Positions 1 to 9,033 of a stretch of DNA of 64,000 bases are shown piece after piece (positions within the stretch are counted from its first letter, which is position 1; every line of letters begins with the position of its first letter). The notes under the pieces were generated by a model that worked only from the letters and a program-made list of their open reading frames with translations, did no database searches and was not told the DNA's origin. This stretch comes from Methylomarinum vadi (GTDB lineage Bacteria > Pseudomonadota > Gammaproteobacteria > Methylococcales > Methylomonadaceae), in NCBI RefSeq assembly GCF_000733935.1, contig NZ_JPON01000001.1:3670623-3734622 (forward strand), in the 5' to 3' direction. Position numbers and translations under genes: made by a program.

Positions 1-695
1 TCGCTGGCCGCGATCGCCCGGGCGACGATCTCCTCGTTAAAAGCCCACAGGTCCTCCAGCGATCCGCCGCCGCGGGCGAGGATCAGCACGTCTATCTCTT
101 GTCGTTGGTTCGCCGTTTCTAGCGCCCGGACGATTTCGTGCCTGGCGCTGTCGCCCTGGACCGCGACCGGGTAGAGAATGACCGGAACGGCCGGAAAGCG
201 CCGTTTCAACACCGTCAAAATGTCATGAATCGCGGCGCCGGTGGACGACGTGATGAGACCGATCCGGGAGGGCAGGCTCGGAATGGCTTGTTTACGCGAT
301 GCCTCGAACAGTCCTTCCGCCAGCAATTTGTTCTTTAAACGTTCGAAAGCTTGCTGCAGGGCGCCGGAGCCGGCTTCTTCCATCGCCTCGACGATCAATT
401 GATAATCGCCGCGCGGTTCGTACAGGCCGACCTGGGCCGTGACGACCACCTGTTTGCCGTTTTCGGGCCGAAAACGCACTCGGCGCAGGTTCATGCGGAA
501 CATCGCGCAACGCACCTGGGCATTGGCGTCCTTCAGCGTAAAGTAAATATGCCCGGACGATGGCGTGCTGAGGTTGGAAATTTCCCCTTCGACCCGTATC
601 GTCGCGAAATATTCGGCCAGTAAGCGCTTGGTGGCGCGGTTCAGTTCGGTGACGCTGTAGATTTGTTCCCTGTCGGGCAGCGATGGCTCAAGCAT
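1..695 (-). CDS. xseA: Exodeoxyribonuclease VII large subunit, N-terminal part (cut by window edge)
   Basis: The minus strand is open from an ATG at 695 to the left edge, giving the first 231 residues. Residues about 10-105 match the N-terminal OB-fold that binds single-stranded DNA ([20 protein letters not shown] start; [27 protein letters not shown]). The catalytic domain follows ([30 protein letters not shown]). With XseB the enzyme degrades single-stranded DNA in the cytoplasm during repair and recombination. The C-terminal half lies outside the window. No other family fits these motifs. Confidence 0.95.
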   Translation of the reverse strand, partial: MLEPSLPDREQIYSVTELNRATKRLLAEYFATIRVEGEISNLSTPSSGHIYFTLKDANAQVRCAMFRMNLRRVRFRPENGKQVVVTAQVGLYEPRGDYQLIVEAMEEAGSGALQQAFERLKNKLLAEGLFEASRKQAIPSLPSRIGLITSSTGAAIHDILTVLKRRFPAVPVILYPVAVQGDSARHEIVRALETANQRQEIDVLILARGGGSLEDLWAFNEEIVARAIAAS

Positions 696-731
696 AACTC
701 ATGAAAGATGGGGCGCTGCGCTTTAATCTGC

Positions 732-1145
732 CTATTTTTTAGCAAAAAAGCGTTCGGCGAAAAAACCGGCATAAATTCCCGCAACCATGACCAGGCCTTC
801 CATCGAACCGAAGCCAAGGCTGGTCACTGCCGGTCCCGGACAATAACCGCTCATGCCCCAGCCGATGCCGAAGATGGCGGCGCCGGACAACAATGGCTTG
901 TCGATCGCGGTTTTATGGGTGACGTGAAAGCCGTCTTCGAACACGGGCTGCCGCCGTTTTTGGATGAAGCGGAACGCTGGAAGCGCGACCGCCAGCGCCC
1001 CCATCATGACGAAGGCCAGACTCGGGTCCCAGTTGCCGCTGATGTCTAAAAAGGCGAGCACCTTGTTCGGATTCACCATTTGCGACAACGACAGGCCCAG
1101 GCCGAAAATAACCCCGCAAAGCAGGGCAATGATGATTTTACTCAT
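732..1145 (-). CDS. YeeE/YedE-family membrane protein, second half-protein (DUF6691 type)
   Basis: A 137-residue, very hydrophobic protein with about four membrane segments. It carries [10 protein letters not shown], the cysteine-bearing signature of the YeeE/YedE (sulfur/thiosulfate transport-like) superfamily. The ATG at 1145 is chosen because it overlaps the stop of the upstream partner by 4 bases (ATGA), a sign of translational coupling; a longer open frame to 1373 only shadows that partner. The pair corresponds to one full-length YeeE split into two genes. Substrate is not shown here; import of a reduced sulfur species is the family-based inference. Confidence 0.85.
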   Translation of the reverse strand: MSKIIIALLCGVIFGLGLSLSQMVNPNKVLAFLDISGNWDPSLAFVMMGALAVALPAFRFIQKRRQPVFEDGFHVTHKTAIDKPLLSGAAIFGIGWGMSGYCPGPAVTSLGFGSMEGLVMVAGIYAGFFAERFFAKK

Positions 1146-1570
1146 GTCAGTGAAAATACGTGTCTGATCAAGAAAACAGTGATGAAGCCGGTCGCCATGA
1201 AGGTAAGCGTGGCATAAATCGAGCGTAGCGACAGGTTGGCGATGCCGCAGATGCCATGGCCGCTGGTGCAACCGCTGCCGAGGCGGGTGCCGACGCCGAC
1301 CAGAAAACCGCCGATCGCCACCAACCCTAATGGATACTCTTGGCGGGGTGTGATGAAGCCGGGCGCGATCCACTGAAACAACAAGGCGCCGAGTACCAAA
1401 CCGGCCAGGAATGCCGAACGCCAGCTGACTTCATGCTTGGGCGATTTGAAAACGCCGTTCATGATGCTGCTGATGCCGGCGATGCGGCCGTTGAAAAGTA
1501 AAAGAATAGCGGCGCTGAGGCCGATTAGCGAACCGCCCAACAGGGCGGAATAGGGTGTGAAATTTTCCAA
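1142..1570 (-). CDS. YeeE/YedE-family membrane protein, first half-protein
   Basis: A 142-residue inner-membrane protein with about four hydrophobic segments and the motif [12 protein letters not shown], the paired-cysteine signature of YeeE/YedE sulfur-transport proteins. It is followed by its half-size partner with a 4-base overlap, so the two are almost certainly translated together and assemble as one unit. In the family the conserved cysteines are thought to relay thiosulfate or sulfide-like groups across the membrane. The specific substrate in this organism is an inference from family alone. Confidence 0.85.
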   Translation of the reverse strand: MENFTPYSALLGGSLIGLSAAILLLFNGRIAGISSIMNGVFKSPKHEVSWRSAFLAGLVLGALLFQWIAPGFITPRQEYPLGLVAIGGFLVGVGTRLGSGCTSGHGICGIANLSLRSIYATLTFMATGFITVFLIRHVFSLT

Positions 1571-1689
1571 TGCTTAATCCCTCGGATAATGACTACTTAG
1601 TGCCATATTCTACTGAGGTTTTATTTTTAGTGCAGACTTTGTCGGAAGGAAAAAGTTGGATAGACAATGTGATTGACGGTTTCGCTAGT

Positions 1690-2058
1690 TCAGCCCTCAA
1701 GCCGGTTTTCGAATCTGTTTTTTTTCAAACCACGCCTGAACAAATAACCGATGACTGCGCCCCAAAACACAATAAACACATCATAAATCATCATTTGCAG
1801 ATTGAAGTTATTGACATCGCGGATGAAATCTACCAGGTAATCTAAGGCCATCAGGATAAGGATGGTATATAAGGCTGTCTTGAATTTAAGCTGGTGCTTG
1901 TACCAAACCCAGGTGCCTAGCAGGAAAAAACCGGCGAAAAAGTGGATGGCATTGTGAATCAACATTTCAGTATTAAAAAAATTGATATGGAACGCGACCC
2001 CCATAAAGTAGAGCACGATGATTCCGGCGATGGTAACAATCGATAACAGAGCTTTCAT
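1690..2058 (-). CDS. Small integral membrane protein, function unknown
   Basis: About 122 residues with four strongly hydrophobic stretches (near residues 3-20, 32-50, 60-80 and 88-108) and a basic C-terminal tail (FRRGLKKNRFENR). I do not recognise a family. The frame is open to 2097, giving 13 more residues that look non-coding; the internal ATG at 2058 begins a typical membrane N-terminus (MKALLSIVTIAGIIVL) and is preferred, though neither start has a strong Shine-Dalgarno. It follows 120 bases beyond the YeeE pair on the same strand and could be transcribed separately. Confidence 0.55.
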   Translation of the reverse strand: MKALLSIVTIAGIIVLYFMGVAFHINFFNTEMLIHNAIHFFAGFFLLGTWVWYKHQLKFKTALYTILILMALDYLVDFIRDVNNFNLQMMIYDVFIVFWGAVIGYLFRRGLKKNRFENRLEG

Positions 2059-2181
2059 GACTTCTGCTTCTAAATTAAAGTTGGAATAGAATAGCATAAT
2101 TATGGCCGTAGGCGAGTTCTGACAATGATTCTATTGCCGAATTTTCGGCTTGAGAATTCGCGTTTTAGTCAATGTTTTTAG

Positions 2182-2540
2182 CTAAGACGACCGCCGATAG
2201 CGCAGAATCCGGCCCCGAAACCGCCGAGTCAGATAGTCGGTGTTTTCCATCAGAAAAGCCTCTGCCTCCGCATGGTAATCTGTCGCGTTAATATTGGCCG
2301 AACGATGGTTTAGCAACGGGCTTGCCAAGGGCAGCCCACTTCTAATAGGCGCTTGCCCGCGATGTCGTACATTAGATGGGCGAGTACTTCAAAATAAATA
2401 AACTTCCTCTTAAATAATTGACACGCCGTGCAGATGGTTCGAGTCAATTCGCTACCCAGTGCGAGCGCTATACAGAGATTGCCCAGGCTTGGCCAATGCA
2501 GTGCGTAAATCATGTAAGCCCAGATTAAAGCCGGGACCAT
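2182..2540 (-). pseudogene. Broken hypothetical gene (two frames)
   Basis: The frame from 2540 encodes a hydrophobic segment ending at 2310. From about position 2345 a second frame, ending at a stop at 2182-2184, reads like real protein (LPLASPLLNHRSANINATDY, then a basic tail RFRGRILRYRR). The two halves together look like one small membrane or membrane-associated protein broken by a frameshift. I recognise no family. It could also be two unrelated non-coding frames; nothing else in 2100-2640 looks coding. Confidence 0.3.
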
Positions 2541-2643
2541 GAATTGACTGAGAAGGAAGTAAGCAATGAGGCATTAATATTGCTTCGTGTAATGGTGACT
2601 GAACTTACTTAGTCGTTAAATTAATCACCGAGGTCGCAACTTT

Positions 2644-5127
2644 ATGGCGCAGACAAACTTACAACTGACGACGGAAGAAGTGAAAAGGAGTTTTTTTCGC
2701 AACCTGGCCAATGTACAGGGGAAATTCCCGGCGCTGGCCAGTACATTCGACTATTACATGGCACTGTCCTATACCGTGCGCGATATGCTGATGGCGCGTT
2801 GGGTAGGAACGGCCTCCGAATATACCGAAAAACATTCCAGAACCGTTGCCTATCTGTCGGCCGAATTTTTGATGGGACCGCATCTGGCGCTGAATTTGTT
2901 GAACCTTGGCGTCACCGATGTAGTGCGCAAGGCGATGCTGGAACTGGGCCTGAACCTGGACGAGCTGTTGCTTGAGGAGCCGGAACCCGGTTTGGGGAAT
3001 GGCGGCTTGGGCCGGTTGGCGGCCTGTTTCCTCGATTCCATGGCGGCCATGGAGATACCGTCGATCGGCTATGGCATACGCTACGAATTCGGTATTTTCG
3101 AACAGGTCATTATCGACGGCTGGCAGGTGGAGAAAACCGATAAATGGTTGCTGAAAGGCAATCCCTGGGAGATCGTTCGCCCCGAATGGGCCGTGGATAT
3201 CAAGTTCGGCGGTTATACGGAAAGGCTGGAAAAGGAAAACGGAGAGTTCAGCGTGCGTTGGGTGCCCGGTTGGCAAGTCAAGGGCATTCCCTACGACACC
3301 CCGATCCTCGGCTATAAGAACAATACCGCCAATACTTTGCGCTTATGGCAGTCGGTGGCGCCGGAGTCGTTCAATTTCGGTCGTTTCAATGAGGGCGACT
3401 ACTACGGAGCGGTGGAGGAAAAAGTCGCTTCGGAGAACCTGACCAAGGTGCTCTATCCTAACGATGGACCCTTGCAAGGAAAGCAATTGCGCTTGCAGCA
3501 ACAGTATTTCTTCGTTTCCTGTTCCCTGCAGGACATGCTGCGGATCATGAAGGTGCAACGGGTAGGGCTGGAGCATTTTCATGAAAAATTCGCCGTGCAA
3601 CTGAACGACACCCACCCGGCCATCGCCATTGCCGAATTGATGCGCTTGTTGCTGGACGAGCATGAAGTGCCTTGGGATATCGCCTGGCATGTCACGCAAA
3701 ACACCTTCGGCTACACCAACCACACGCTGTTGCCGGAGGCCCTGGAATGCTGGCCTGTCGATTTATTTCAGAACTTGTTGCCGCGCTTGATGGAGATCAT
3801 TTATGAGATCAACGACCGCTTTCTCGAACGGGTTCGGCCCCAATGTTTATACGATACCGAACAAGTGGCGCGTTTGTCCCTGATCGGCGAGTGGGGCGGA
3901 CGCCAAGTGCGCATGGCCAATTTGGCTTGCGTCGGCAGCCATGCCATCAACGGCGTGGCGGCATTGCATACGGAGTTGCTGAAAAGCGATGTCTTGGCCG
4001 ATTTTTACCGCTTCTGGCCGGAAAAATTCAGCAACAAGACCAACGGCGTTACGCCCAGGCGATGGCTGGCCTTGTGTAATCCACGGCTTAGCCGGTTGAT
4101 CAGCGATGCGATAGGCGACGAGAGATGGATCGGCGATTTGAGCCAATTGAAACGGCTGGAGGACAAGGCGGACGACAGCAATTTCCTGGAAATCTGGCAT
4201 GATGCCAAACGCCTCAACAAGCATGATTTCGCACTAAAATTGTACGAACGCACCATGGTGGGGGTCGATCCGGACTCGATTTTCGATGTGCAGGTCAAAC
4301 GCATCCATGAATACAAGCGCCAGCATTTGAATATTTTGTACATTATCGCGCTGTATCAGCGCCTTAAATCGGACCCGCATTTCGACTATCACCCCCGCAC
4401 CTTTATTTTCGCCGGGAAGGCGGCGCCGGGTTACCACCTGGCCAAGCTGATCATTAAATTGATCAATTCGGTCGCGCATGTGGTCAATCGAGATCCGGCA
4501 ACCAAAGATTTTCTCAAGGTGGTGTTCTTGCCCAATTTCAACGTCAGTAACGGCCAATTGATCTACCCGGCCGCCGATCTTTCCGAGCAGATTTCGACGG
4601 CCGGCAAGGAAGCGTCCGGCACCGGCAATATGAAATTCGCGATGAACGGGGCGTTGACGATAGGCACGCTGGACGGCGCCAATATCGAAATTAGGGAAGA
4701 AGTGGGGGAGGAAAACTTCTTTTTATTCGGCAACACCGCCGAGCAGGTTCAGCGTTTAAAGGACTCTGGTTATACGCCGCGGGATTATTACCAAAACGAT
4801 ATCATTCTCAGGGAAGCGGTCGACCTGATTCGAAGCGGCTTCTTTTCCCACGGAGATGTGGGCTTGTTCCGCGATCTGACCGACAACTTGCTGTTCAGCG
4901 ATCCTTTTATGGTGTTTGCCGATTTCAATGCCTATTACGCATGCCAGGTGGAGGTCGATCTCGCCTATCGGGACAGAATGCGCTGGAACAGGATGTCGCT
5001 GCTTAACACCGCCCGTTCCGGCAAGTTTTCGGCCGACCGGACCATCGCCGAATATTGCCGCGATATTTGGAAGGTCGAGCCGGTATCCATACATATGCCC
5101 CCGCTCGATACGTTCAAATTGCGTTGA
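2644..5127 (+). CDS. glgP: Glycogen/alpha-glucan phosphorylase
   Basis: An 827-residue cytoplasmic enzyme of GT35, close to the usual 800-850 residues. It releases glucose-1-phosphate from alpha-1,4-glucans using PLP. The active-site stretch EASGTGNMKFAMNGALTIGT is intact; the PLP lysine is K664 by codon count. Other family signatures are GLGNGGLGRLAACFLDSMA near residue 120, and DTHPAIAIAELMRLL and VKRIHEYKRQHLN further on. The ATG at 2644 is preceded by a modest GAGG about 13 bases upstream. It stands alone on the plus strand with opposite-strand neighbours, so it is probably monocistronic. In methanotrophs glycogen is a common carbon reserve. Confidence 0.97.
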   Translation: MAQTNLQLTTEEVKRSFFRNLANVQGKFPALASTFDYYMALSYTVRDMLMARWVGTASEYTEKHSRTVAYLSAEFLMGPHLALNLLNLGVTDVVRKAMLELGLNLDELLLEEPEPGLGNGGLGRLAACFLDSMAAMEIPSIGYGIRYEFGIFEQVIIDGWQVEKTDKWLLKGNPWEIVRPEWAVDIKFGGYTERLEKENGEFSVRWVPGWQVKGIPYDTPILGYKNNTANTLRLWQSVAPESFNFGRFNEGDYYGAVEEKVASENLTKVLYPNDGPLQGKQLRLQQQYFFVSCSLQDMLRIMKVQRVGLEHFHEKFAVQLNDTHPAIAIAELMRLLLDEHEVPWDIAWHVTQNTFGYTNHTLLPEALECWPVDLFQNLLPRLMEIIYEINDRFLERVRPQCLYDTEQVARLSLIGEWGGRQVRMANLACVGSHAINGVAALHTELLKSDVLADFYRFWPEKFSNKTNGVTPRRWLALCNPRLSRLISDAIGDERWIGDLSQLKRLEDKADDSNFLEIWHDAKRLNKHDFALKLYERTMVGVDPDSIFDVQVKRIHEYKRQHLNILYIIALYQRLKSDPHFDYHPRTFIFAGKAAPGYHLAKLIIKLINSVAHVVNRDPATKDFLKVVFLPNFNVSNGQLIYPAADLSEQISTAGKEASGTGNMKFAMNGALTIGTLDGANIEIREEVGEENFFLFGNTAEQVQRLKDSGYTPRDYYQNDIILREAVDLIRSGFFSHGDVGLFRDLTDNLLFSDPFMVFADFNAYYACQVEVDLAYRDRMRWNRMSLLNTARSGKFSADRTIAEYCRDIWKVEPVSIHMPPLDTFKLR

Positions 5128-5189
5128 TAGGGTTAGTTTCGCAGCGGCGGAGCTCATAAGATAATCCTATTACGCTAGCGTATGTAGAG

Positions 5190-5270
5190 TCAGCCGTACA
5201 GCAGTTCTGGGTCGGCACTCAAAAACGCCACCGGATCGTTGAGAAATTGTCGATATTGATTCTGGTTCAT
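5190..5270 (-). CDS. Possible 26-residue small ORF
   Basis: The minus strand between glgP and the cytochrome b gene contains an ATG-to-TGA frame of 26 codons (starts MNQNQYRQFLND, ends DPELLYG). Composition is protein-like, but there is no clear Shine-Dalgarno and no recognised family. It may be a small peptide gene, the remnant of a larger gene, or chance. Confidence 0.2.
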   Translation of the reverse strand: MNQNQYRQFLNDPVAFLSADPELLYG

Positions 5271-5315
5271 GTGCTGATTTGTGTCGAGAGAAAGAACTGA
5301 CTCTTCAGTTATGTA

Positions 5316-6080
5316 TTAGGCTTCGTCGTCATCCCAATCGAGCGGCTTTTGGTGAAAAAACTTATTGCCGGTAAACATCGCCGAGACCAAGCCGCTCTTC
5401 TCCTTGATTTCCGTCACAACCACGCCAATGATATGGAGCAATATTGCCGCCGATAGCACATAAAAGGCGTAATTATGGATAGTGATAAACGGTTTTCTGA
5501 ACGCCCGCATTTCTTGATAGGCAACAGGATCGACACCTTCTTTCGAACCCGGTTTCAATTCGGCTGCTAAGCCGCGATCCTCGCCGGCAACCCATTCGGC
5601 CATTTCTTGGCCGAAGGGAGGAAAATAAAGGTCCGTGCCGGCCAGGATCAGGCCGGTCGACGCCTGCGCGATTAGCAATAAAAACAGCAGCGTCGCCATC
5701 ATTCTTGCCACGGGGTTGTGGCCCGCATAATGAACGGGGCGTCCGGTTTTAAGGGCCTTTAGATAGGAAATTAACGAATTGAGGTAACCCTTGCCGAATG
5801 GGAAAATGGCCGGCCAACGGCAAAAACGGCCGCCAATAAAGCCCCAGGCGATACGCCATGTCAGGTTGGCGGCAAACACATAGCCGAAATAAACATGGAT
5901 GGTTTTCAACAGTATTTTGCCGTCGGCGCTGACGCCAAAACTTTTGTTGTTCATTATAACCAAGCCGACACCGATCAAGCCGATGACGCAGATAACGTTC
6001 AGCCAGTGAAACAAGCGGACCGAACGGTCCCAGACCCGGTATGAATAGACAGGGCCGTGATTGTCGCTTGCGTGATTCAT
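5316..6080 (-). CDS. Cytochrome b561/hydrogenase-type diheme cytochrome b
   Basis: A 254-residue inner-membrane protein of the Ni/Fe-hydrogenase cytochrome b / b561 superfamily. Four main hydrophobic segments carry histidines suited to bind two hemes: RLFHW near residue 20, HVYFGY near 63, and IHNYAFYVL and LLHIIGV in the C-terminal third. Members pass electrons between a periplasmic or peripheral partner and quinone. The ATG at 6080 is chosen because AAGGAG lies 6 bases upstream; a longer frame to 6152 is not supported. No redox partner gene is adjacent, so the physiological partner is unknown. Confidence 0.85.
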   Translation of the reverse strand: MNHASDNHGPVYSYRVWDRSVRLFHWLNVICVIGLIGVGLVIMNNKSFGVSADGKILLKTIHVYFGYVFAANLTWRIAWGFIGGRFCRWPAIFPFGKGYLNSLISYLKALKTGRPVHYAGHNPVARMMATLLFLLLIAQASTGLILAGTDLYFPPFGQEMAEWVAGEDRGLAAELKPGSKEGVDPVAYQEMRAFRKPFITIHNYAFYVLSAAILLHIIGVVVTEIKEKSGLVSAMFTGNKFFHQKPLDWDDDEA

Positions 6081-6320
6081 ATTGAACTCCTTCTTAACGG
6101 TGTGCCGTGGCAAGTAAGCCTGTGTTCGATGTCTTCGGCCGGTTTCAAACATGGTATCTCTCTAATAATAGCGCACGAGTGGAAATCGAGAGGCTGTCGA
6201 TTAATAGGCCGGCATCATTTTGGCGCAAAGATTCGTGCGATGTTTCTATTCCCTTCGCACTTCAAATTTCGGCATTTATCCAAGGGAGTACAGGAATGAT
6301 GAGTACATTTACCCCGCTTC

Positions 6321-6815
6321 CTACAACTTCACGAAATGCCCGGTTTCTGCGTCCGCCAGAACTTTTCTTAAATCGGTGCCGGCCACGTCGAGCGCGTAAC
6401 CCAGCACGCCGCTGCCGATAACGACCTTGCCATGGTCAAAAACAGTTTCGTCCACCAGCACGCGAACGGCCTCGGGCAGGGCGATGGGAGGCACGGCGCC
6501 GATCGGATAGCCGGTCGCTTGCAACACTTCGTCGGCTTGCGCCATGGTCAAGCGGCGTTCGTCCAGCTGTTTGCGCAGCACGCCCCAATCGGCCCGGCCG
6601 CCGCCGGCCACGGCCAATAGCGCGAACTGACCGGAACCGCAACGGAATAACAGACTGCGGACGATTTGGCCGGGATCGCGGTCCAGGCCGGCCATTAGTT
6701 GTTCGAGCGAACGCACCGGCTTTCGCTCGGGGTCCAGAGGGATCTCGATCAGTCCGTACTCGATAGCATGCGCATCGAGAAGACGGGTGACGGGGGAATT
6801 CAATTGTTCTGTCAT
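6321..6815 (-). CDS. YbaK/EbsC-family aminoacyl-tRNA editing-like protein
   Basis: A 164-residue single-domain protein resembling the YbaK/ProX deacylase fold: TRLLDAHAIEYGLIEIP at the N-terminus, IVRSLLFRC near residue 51, a central region ending TGYPIGAVPPIALPEAV, and GHFVKL at the end. Family members hydrolyse mischarged aminoacyl-tRNAs, for example Cys-tRNA(Pro). The usual catalytic lysine of YbaK near the LLFR strand is not obvious: the LFR is followed by CGSG. Substrate and even activity are therefore uncertain. It stands alone on the minus strand. Confidence 0.75.
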   Translation of the reverse strand: MTEQLNSPVTRLLDAHAIEYGLIEIPLDPERKPVRSLEQLMAGLDRDPGQIVRSLLFRCGSGQFALLAVAGGGRADWGVLRKQLDERRLTMAQADEVLQATGYPIGAVPPIALPEAVRVLVDETVFDHGKVVIGSGVLGYALDVAGTDLRKVLADAETGHFVKL

Positions 6816-6887
6816 GACTGGCTCCTATGAATGAGTTACAAGGGTGCGTTACCTGCAGTATCTTCCAAACGTGTGTGGATATGCCTT

Positions 6888-7502
6888 TTATTTGGGCATG
6901 GCGGCAAAGGGTTTGAAGCGTTGCAGTTGTGAATCATGGATTCGTCCCAGCAACAGCAGGGCCGTTATGGCGCCTGTCAACGCGAAAGCCATGTCGGCCT
7001 GGGTGTCCCAAATATAACCCTGGGTTCCGAGAAATGCCTCCGCCGAGATGCCGATGGCGATGGCGGCGCCCCATTCGATCAATTCATACAGCGCGCTAAC
7101 GGCAAGGCAAATGCAAACGATGAAGAAGTTGCGCCAAGCCGGGGATCTGACCACGGCCTTACGGATTAGAATTTCCCGGGCAATGATGGCCGGAACGAAG
7201 CCTTGCAGGAAATGGCCGAGTTTGTCGTAATTATTTCTTTCGAACCCCAACAGCATTTTTAACTGATCGAAGACAGGCACTTCGGCGTAAGTGTAGTGGC
7301 CGCCCACCATCAATACGATGCAGTGCAATAGAATCAAGCCATAGAGCAGGCGCGTTAACGGAAATGAGCGATAGGTGGCGATCAAGATTAAAAAACCGAT
7401 CACGGCGGGGGCCACTTCCATGCTCCAGGTCAGATAGTCCTTGGGCTGCACGGCCGACCAGGCGAACACGAGCAAAAATGTGGTGATCCAGGTTTTTTTC
7501 AT
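6888..7502 (-). CDS. YjdF-like (DUF2238) inner-membrane protein
   Basis: A 204-residue protein with five to six membrane helices and the DUF2238 pattern: YAEVP near residue 72, RNNYDKLGHFLQGFVPAI near 90-107, YELIEWGAA and DTQADMAFALTGA. E. coli YjdF belongs to this family; its biochemical role is unknown. Acidic and histidine residues in the membrane region are conserved in the family and suggest a membrane-embedded enzyme, but that is inference. Start ATG 7502. Confidence 0.85.
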   Translation of the reverse strand: MKKTWITTFLLVFAWSAVQPKDYLTWSMEVAPAVIGFLILIATYRSFPLTRLLYGLILLHCIVLMVGGHYTYAEVPVFDQLKMLLGFERNNYDKLGHFLQGFVPAIIAREILIRKAVVRSPAWRNFFIVCICLAVSALYELIEWGAAIAIGISAEAFLGTQGYIWDTQADMAFALTGAITALLLLGRIHDSQLQRFKPFAAMPK

Positions 7503-7583
7503 GGCAGATTATCCCGCAGATCGAGAGAAGTCTTTACATTTCGCGAAAGCCGGTTGCGGCGGCATGGCATACAACGATTCATC

Positions 7584-8234
7584 TCACGAAGTTTGAAAAA
7601 TTACCACGTCGCGCTGCAAGAACTTGATCTTGCAGCCGTATTTTTCAGCCAGCCAGCGAAAGGTGGGGATGGAGAAGAAACTGATATGGGTCGGATCGTT
7701 TTTGTAATGCCAACGGGCGAAAGCTTCCGCGTCGATGACCAATTTGGTCATGACGCCGAGATAGCCTTGGGGGTGCAATAATGAAAAAAGACGCTCGAAT
7801 TCATCATGCGGATTGCGGAAGTGCTCGACGACCTCGGTCGCGGTGATAAAGTCGTAGCGTTGTTTCAATACTTTCTGATCATCGGCATACAGCGGATCGA
7901 ACATCTGCATGGCGAAACCCCGTTCTTTAAACAGGGCCGCCAGGGCAGGGCCCGGACCGCAACCGTAATCCAGGCCCGTCGCATTGGGCGGTAAGCGGTG
8001 GCTAAGGGGAATTGCCAGGCGTGACAAGAATTGCCGATAACCCGGATCGGCGGGATCGTTTTCATGCAAATCGTAAATCGCTTTCTCTTCGTCGACCGAT
8101 AAATGCTGCTCGGCCGCCACGAAGACCAATTGGCAATCGAGACAACGGCGATAGTTCCGCCGCTTATCGCGATGGAATGGAGGCGTTTGCGAACCGCGGC
8201 AAAGCGGACAGGTTATTGGTGACGCTTGATCCAT
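7584..8234 (-). CDS. Class I SAM-dependent methyltransferase with N-terminal zinc ribbon
   Basis: A 216-residue protein. Cysteines 9, 12, 31 and 34 (CPLC, CLDC) form a small zinc ribbon. The Rossmann SAM site GLDYGCGPGPALAAL lies near residues 83-97 and the post-I region ITATEVVEHFRNP near 130. The arrangement matches a common bacterial family of cytoplasmic methyltransferases whose substrates are mostly undefined. Its ATG overlaps the end of the upstream hydrolase gene by 22 bases, so the two are translationally linked on the minus strand. Confidence 0.85.
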   Translation of the reverse strand: MDQASPITCPLCRGSQTPPFHRDKRRNYRRCLDCQLVFVAAEQHLSVDEEKAIYDLHENDPADPGYRQFLSRLAIPLSHRLPPNATGLDYGCGPGPALAALFKERGFAMQMFDPLYADDQKVLKQRYDFITATEVVEHFRNPHDEFERLFSLLHPQGYLGVMTKLVIDAEAFARWHYKNDPTHISFFSIPTFRWLAEKYGCKIKFLQRDVVIFQTS

Positions 8235-8884
8235 TCGACCGATTTTTCGACCAATTCCTGGCGAATCGAGGCGTCGCTCCGGTTTAGGCGTTTCAGCATC
8301 TTGAAGGAATGGTCGCCCCCTTCGATGACATTCAATTCCGGTTGCGTGGGTAAGTTGTCGAGAATCGGTCTAAACACGTCCAGTTCGCACAGTGAATCGC
8401 GGCTGCCTTGAAAAAATACCATCGGCGAATGGACCGAATTCAGGTCTTCGCTGCGGGGCTTGTGCGTTTTGCCGGGGGCATGCAGCGGATAACTGTAAAG
8501 TATGATACCGGCGAAGCCGTCCATTTTGGCGGCCAGCAAGGTTGCGTAACGCCCTCCCATGCTCTTGCCCGATAAAAAGATCTTTTCCCTGGGGAAGCCG
8601 GTTTGAGCCATTACTGCATCGATCACCGCCAACCAAGTGTCTTCCAGCACCGAGGGCGTATTGGGAGCTGCCCTGCCTTGTTCCAGATAAGGAAAATTGA
8701 ATTTCACCGTCATGATGTTGTATTCGGCGATGCCTTCGTGCAGGTGGCTGATGAAATCGGAATGCATATCCTTGCCGGCCCCCGGCGCGATCAGCAAAAT
8801 AGAGTCGAACTGTTCCGGAATTAACCAGATCGAGGTGACGTAGGCTTTCGGGTTAACGGTAATTTTATGCGTTTCTGTTTTCAT
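8213..8884 (-). CDS. Alpha/beta hydrolase of the KANL3/Tex30-like family
   Basis: A 223-residue cytoplasmic hydrolase. The nucleophile elbow is LSGKSMGGRYA (G-K-S-M-G), the acid is probably in GSRDSLCE, and the histidine is in GGDHSF, giving a complete Ser-Asp-His triad. LLIAPGAGKDM near residue 25 is the typical oxyanion strand. The ATG at 8884 is preferred; the frame stays open through the tRNA-Asp gene to 9019, an artefact. It is translationally coupled to the downstream methyltransferase (22-base overlap). Substrate unknown, probably an ester or thioester. Confidence 0.85.
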   Translation of the reverse strand: MKTETHKITVNPKAYVTSIWLIPEQFDSILLIAPGAGKDMHSDFISHLHEGIAEYNIMTVKFNFPYLEQGRAAPNTPSVLEDTWLAVIDAVMAQTGFPREKIFLSGKSMGGRYATLLAAKMDGFAGIILYSYPLHAPGKTHKPRSEDLNSVHSPMVFFQGSRDSLCELDVFRPILDNLPTQPELNVIEGGDHSFKMLKRLNRSDASIRQELVEKSVEWIKRHQ

Positions 8885-8898
8885 GAATAAAAATATGC

Positions 8899-8926
8899 TT
8901 GACCAGGGATAAAAGTGCTTTATAAT
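8899..8926 (+). promoter_or_regulatory. Sigma-70 promoter of the tRNA-Asp gene
   Basis: TTGACC (8899-8904) and a perfect TATAAT (8921-8926) are separated by 16 bases and lie 15 bases before the tRNA. This is a near-consensus housekeeping promoter. It diverges from the hydrolase start at 8884. Confidence 0.85.
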
Positions 8927-8941
8927 ACTCGCTTCACTAAC

Positions 8942-9018
8942 GGAGCGGTAGTTCAGTTGGTTAGAATACCGGCCTGTCACGCCGGGGGTCGCGGGTTCGA
9001 GTCCCGTCCGCTCCGCCA
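8942..9018 (+). tRNA. tRNA-Asp (anticodon GTC)
   Basis: A 77-base tRNA with encoded CCA. The acceptor GGAGCGG pairs with CCGCTCC, the D arm contains GTTCAGTTGGTTAGAA, the anticodon loop is CCTGTCACG with anticodon GTC, and the T arm is GCGGGTTCGAGTCCCGT. Identity is clear from sequence alone. Confidence 0.98.
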
Positions 9019-9033
9019 TTGATTTCTAACCTT

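Noticed and set aside
2659-3276. 205-codon open frame antisense to glgP
   Set aside because: It is a shadow of a well-supported gene and has no recognisable domain.
8942-9018. tRNA-Asp as the attachment site of an integrated element
   Set aside because: No integrase or duplicated tRNA 3' end lies nearby; the flanking genes look like ordinary core genes.
8885-9019. N-terminal extension of the alpha/beta hydrolase reading GLEPATPGVTG
   Set aside because: This frame runs through the tRNA-Asp gene and its promoter on the opposite strand. The peptide is a well-known tRNA-derived annotation artefact; the real start is ATG 8884.
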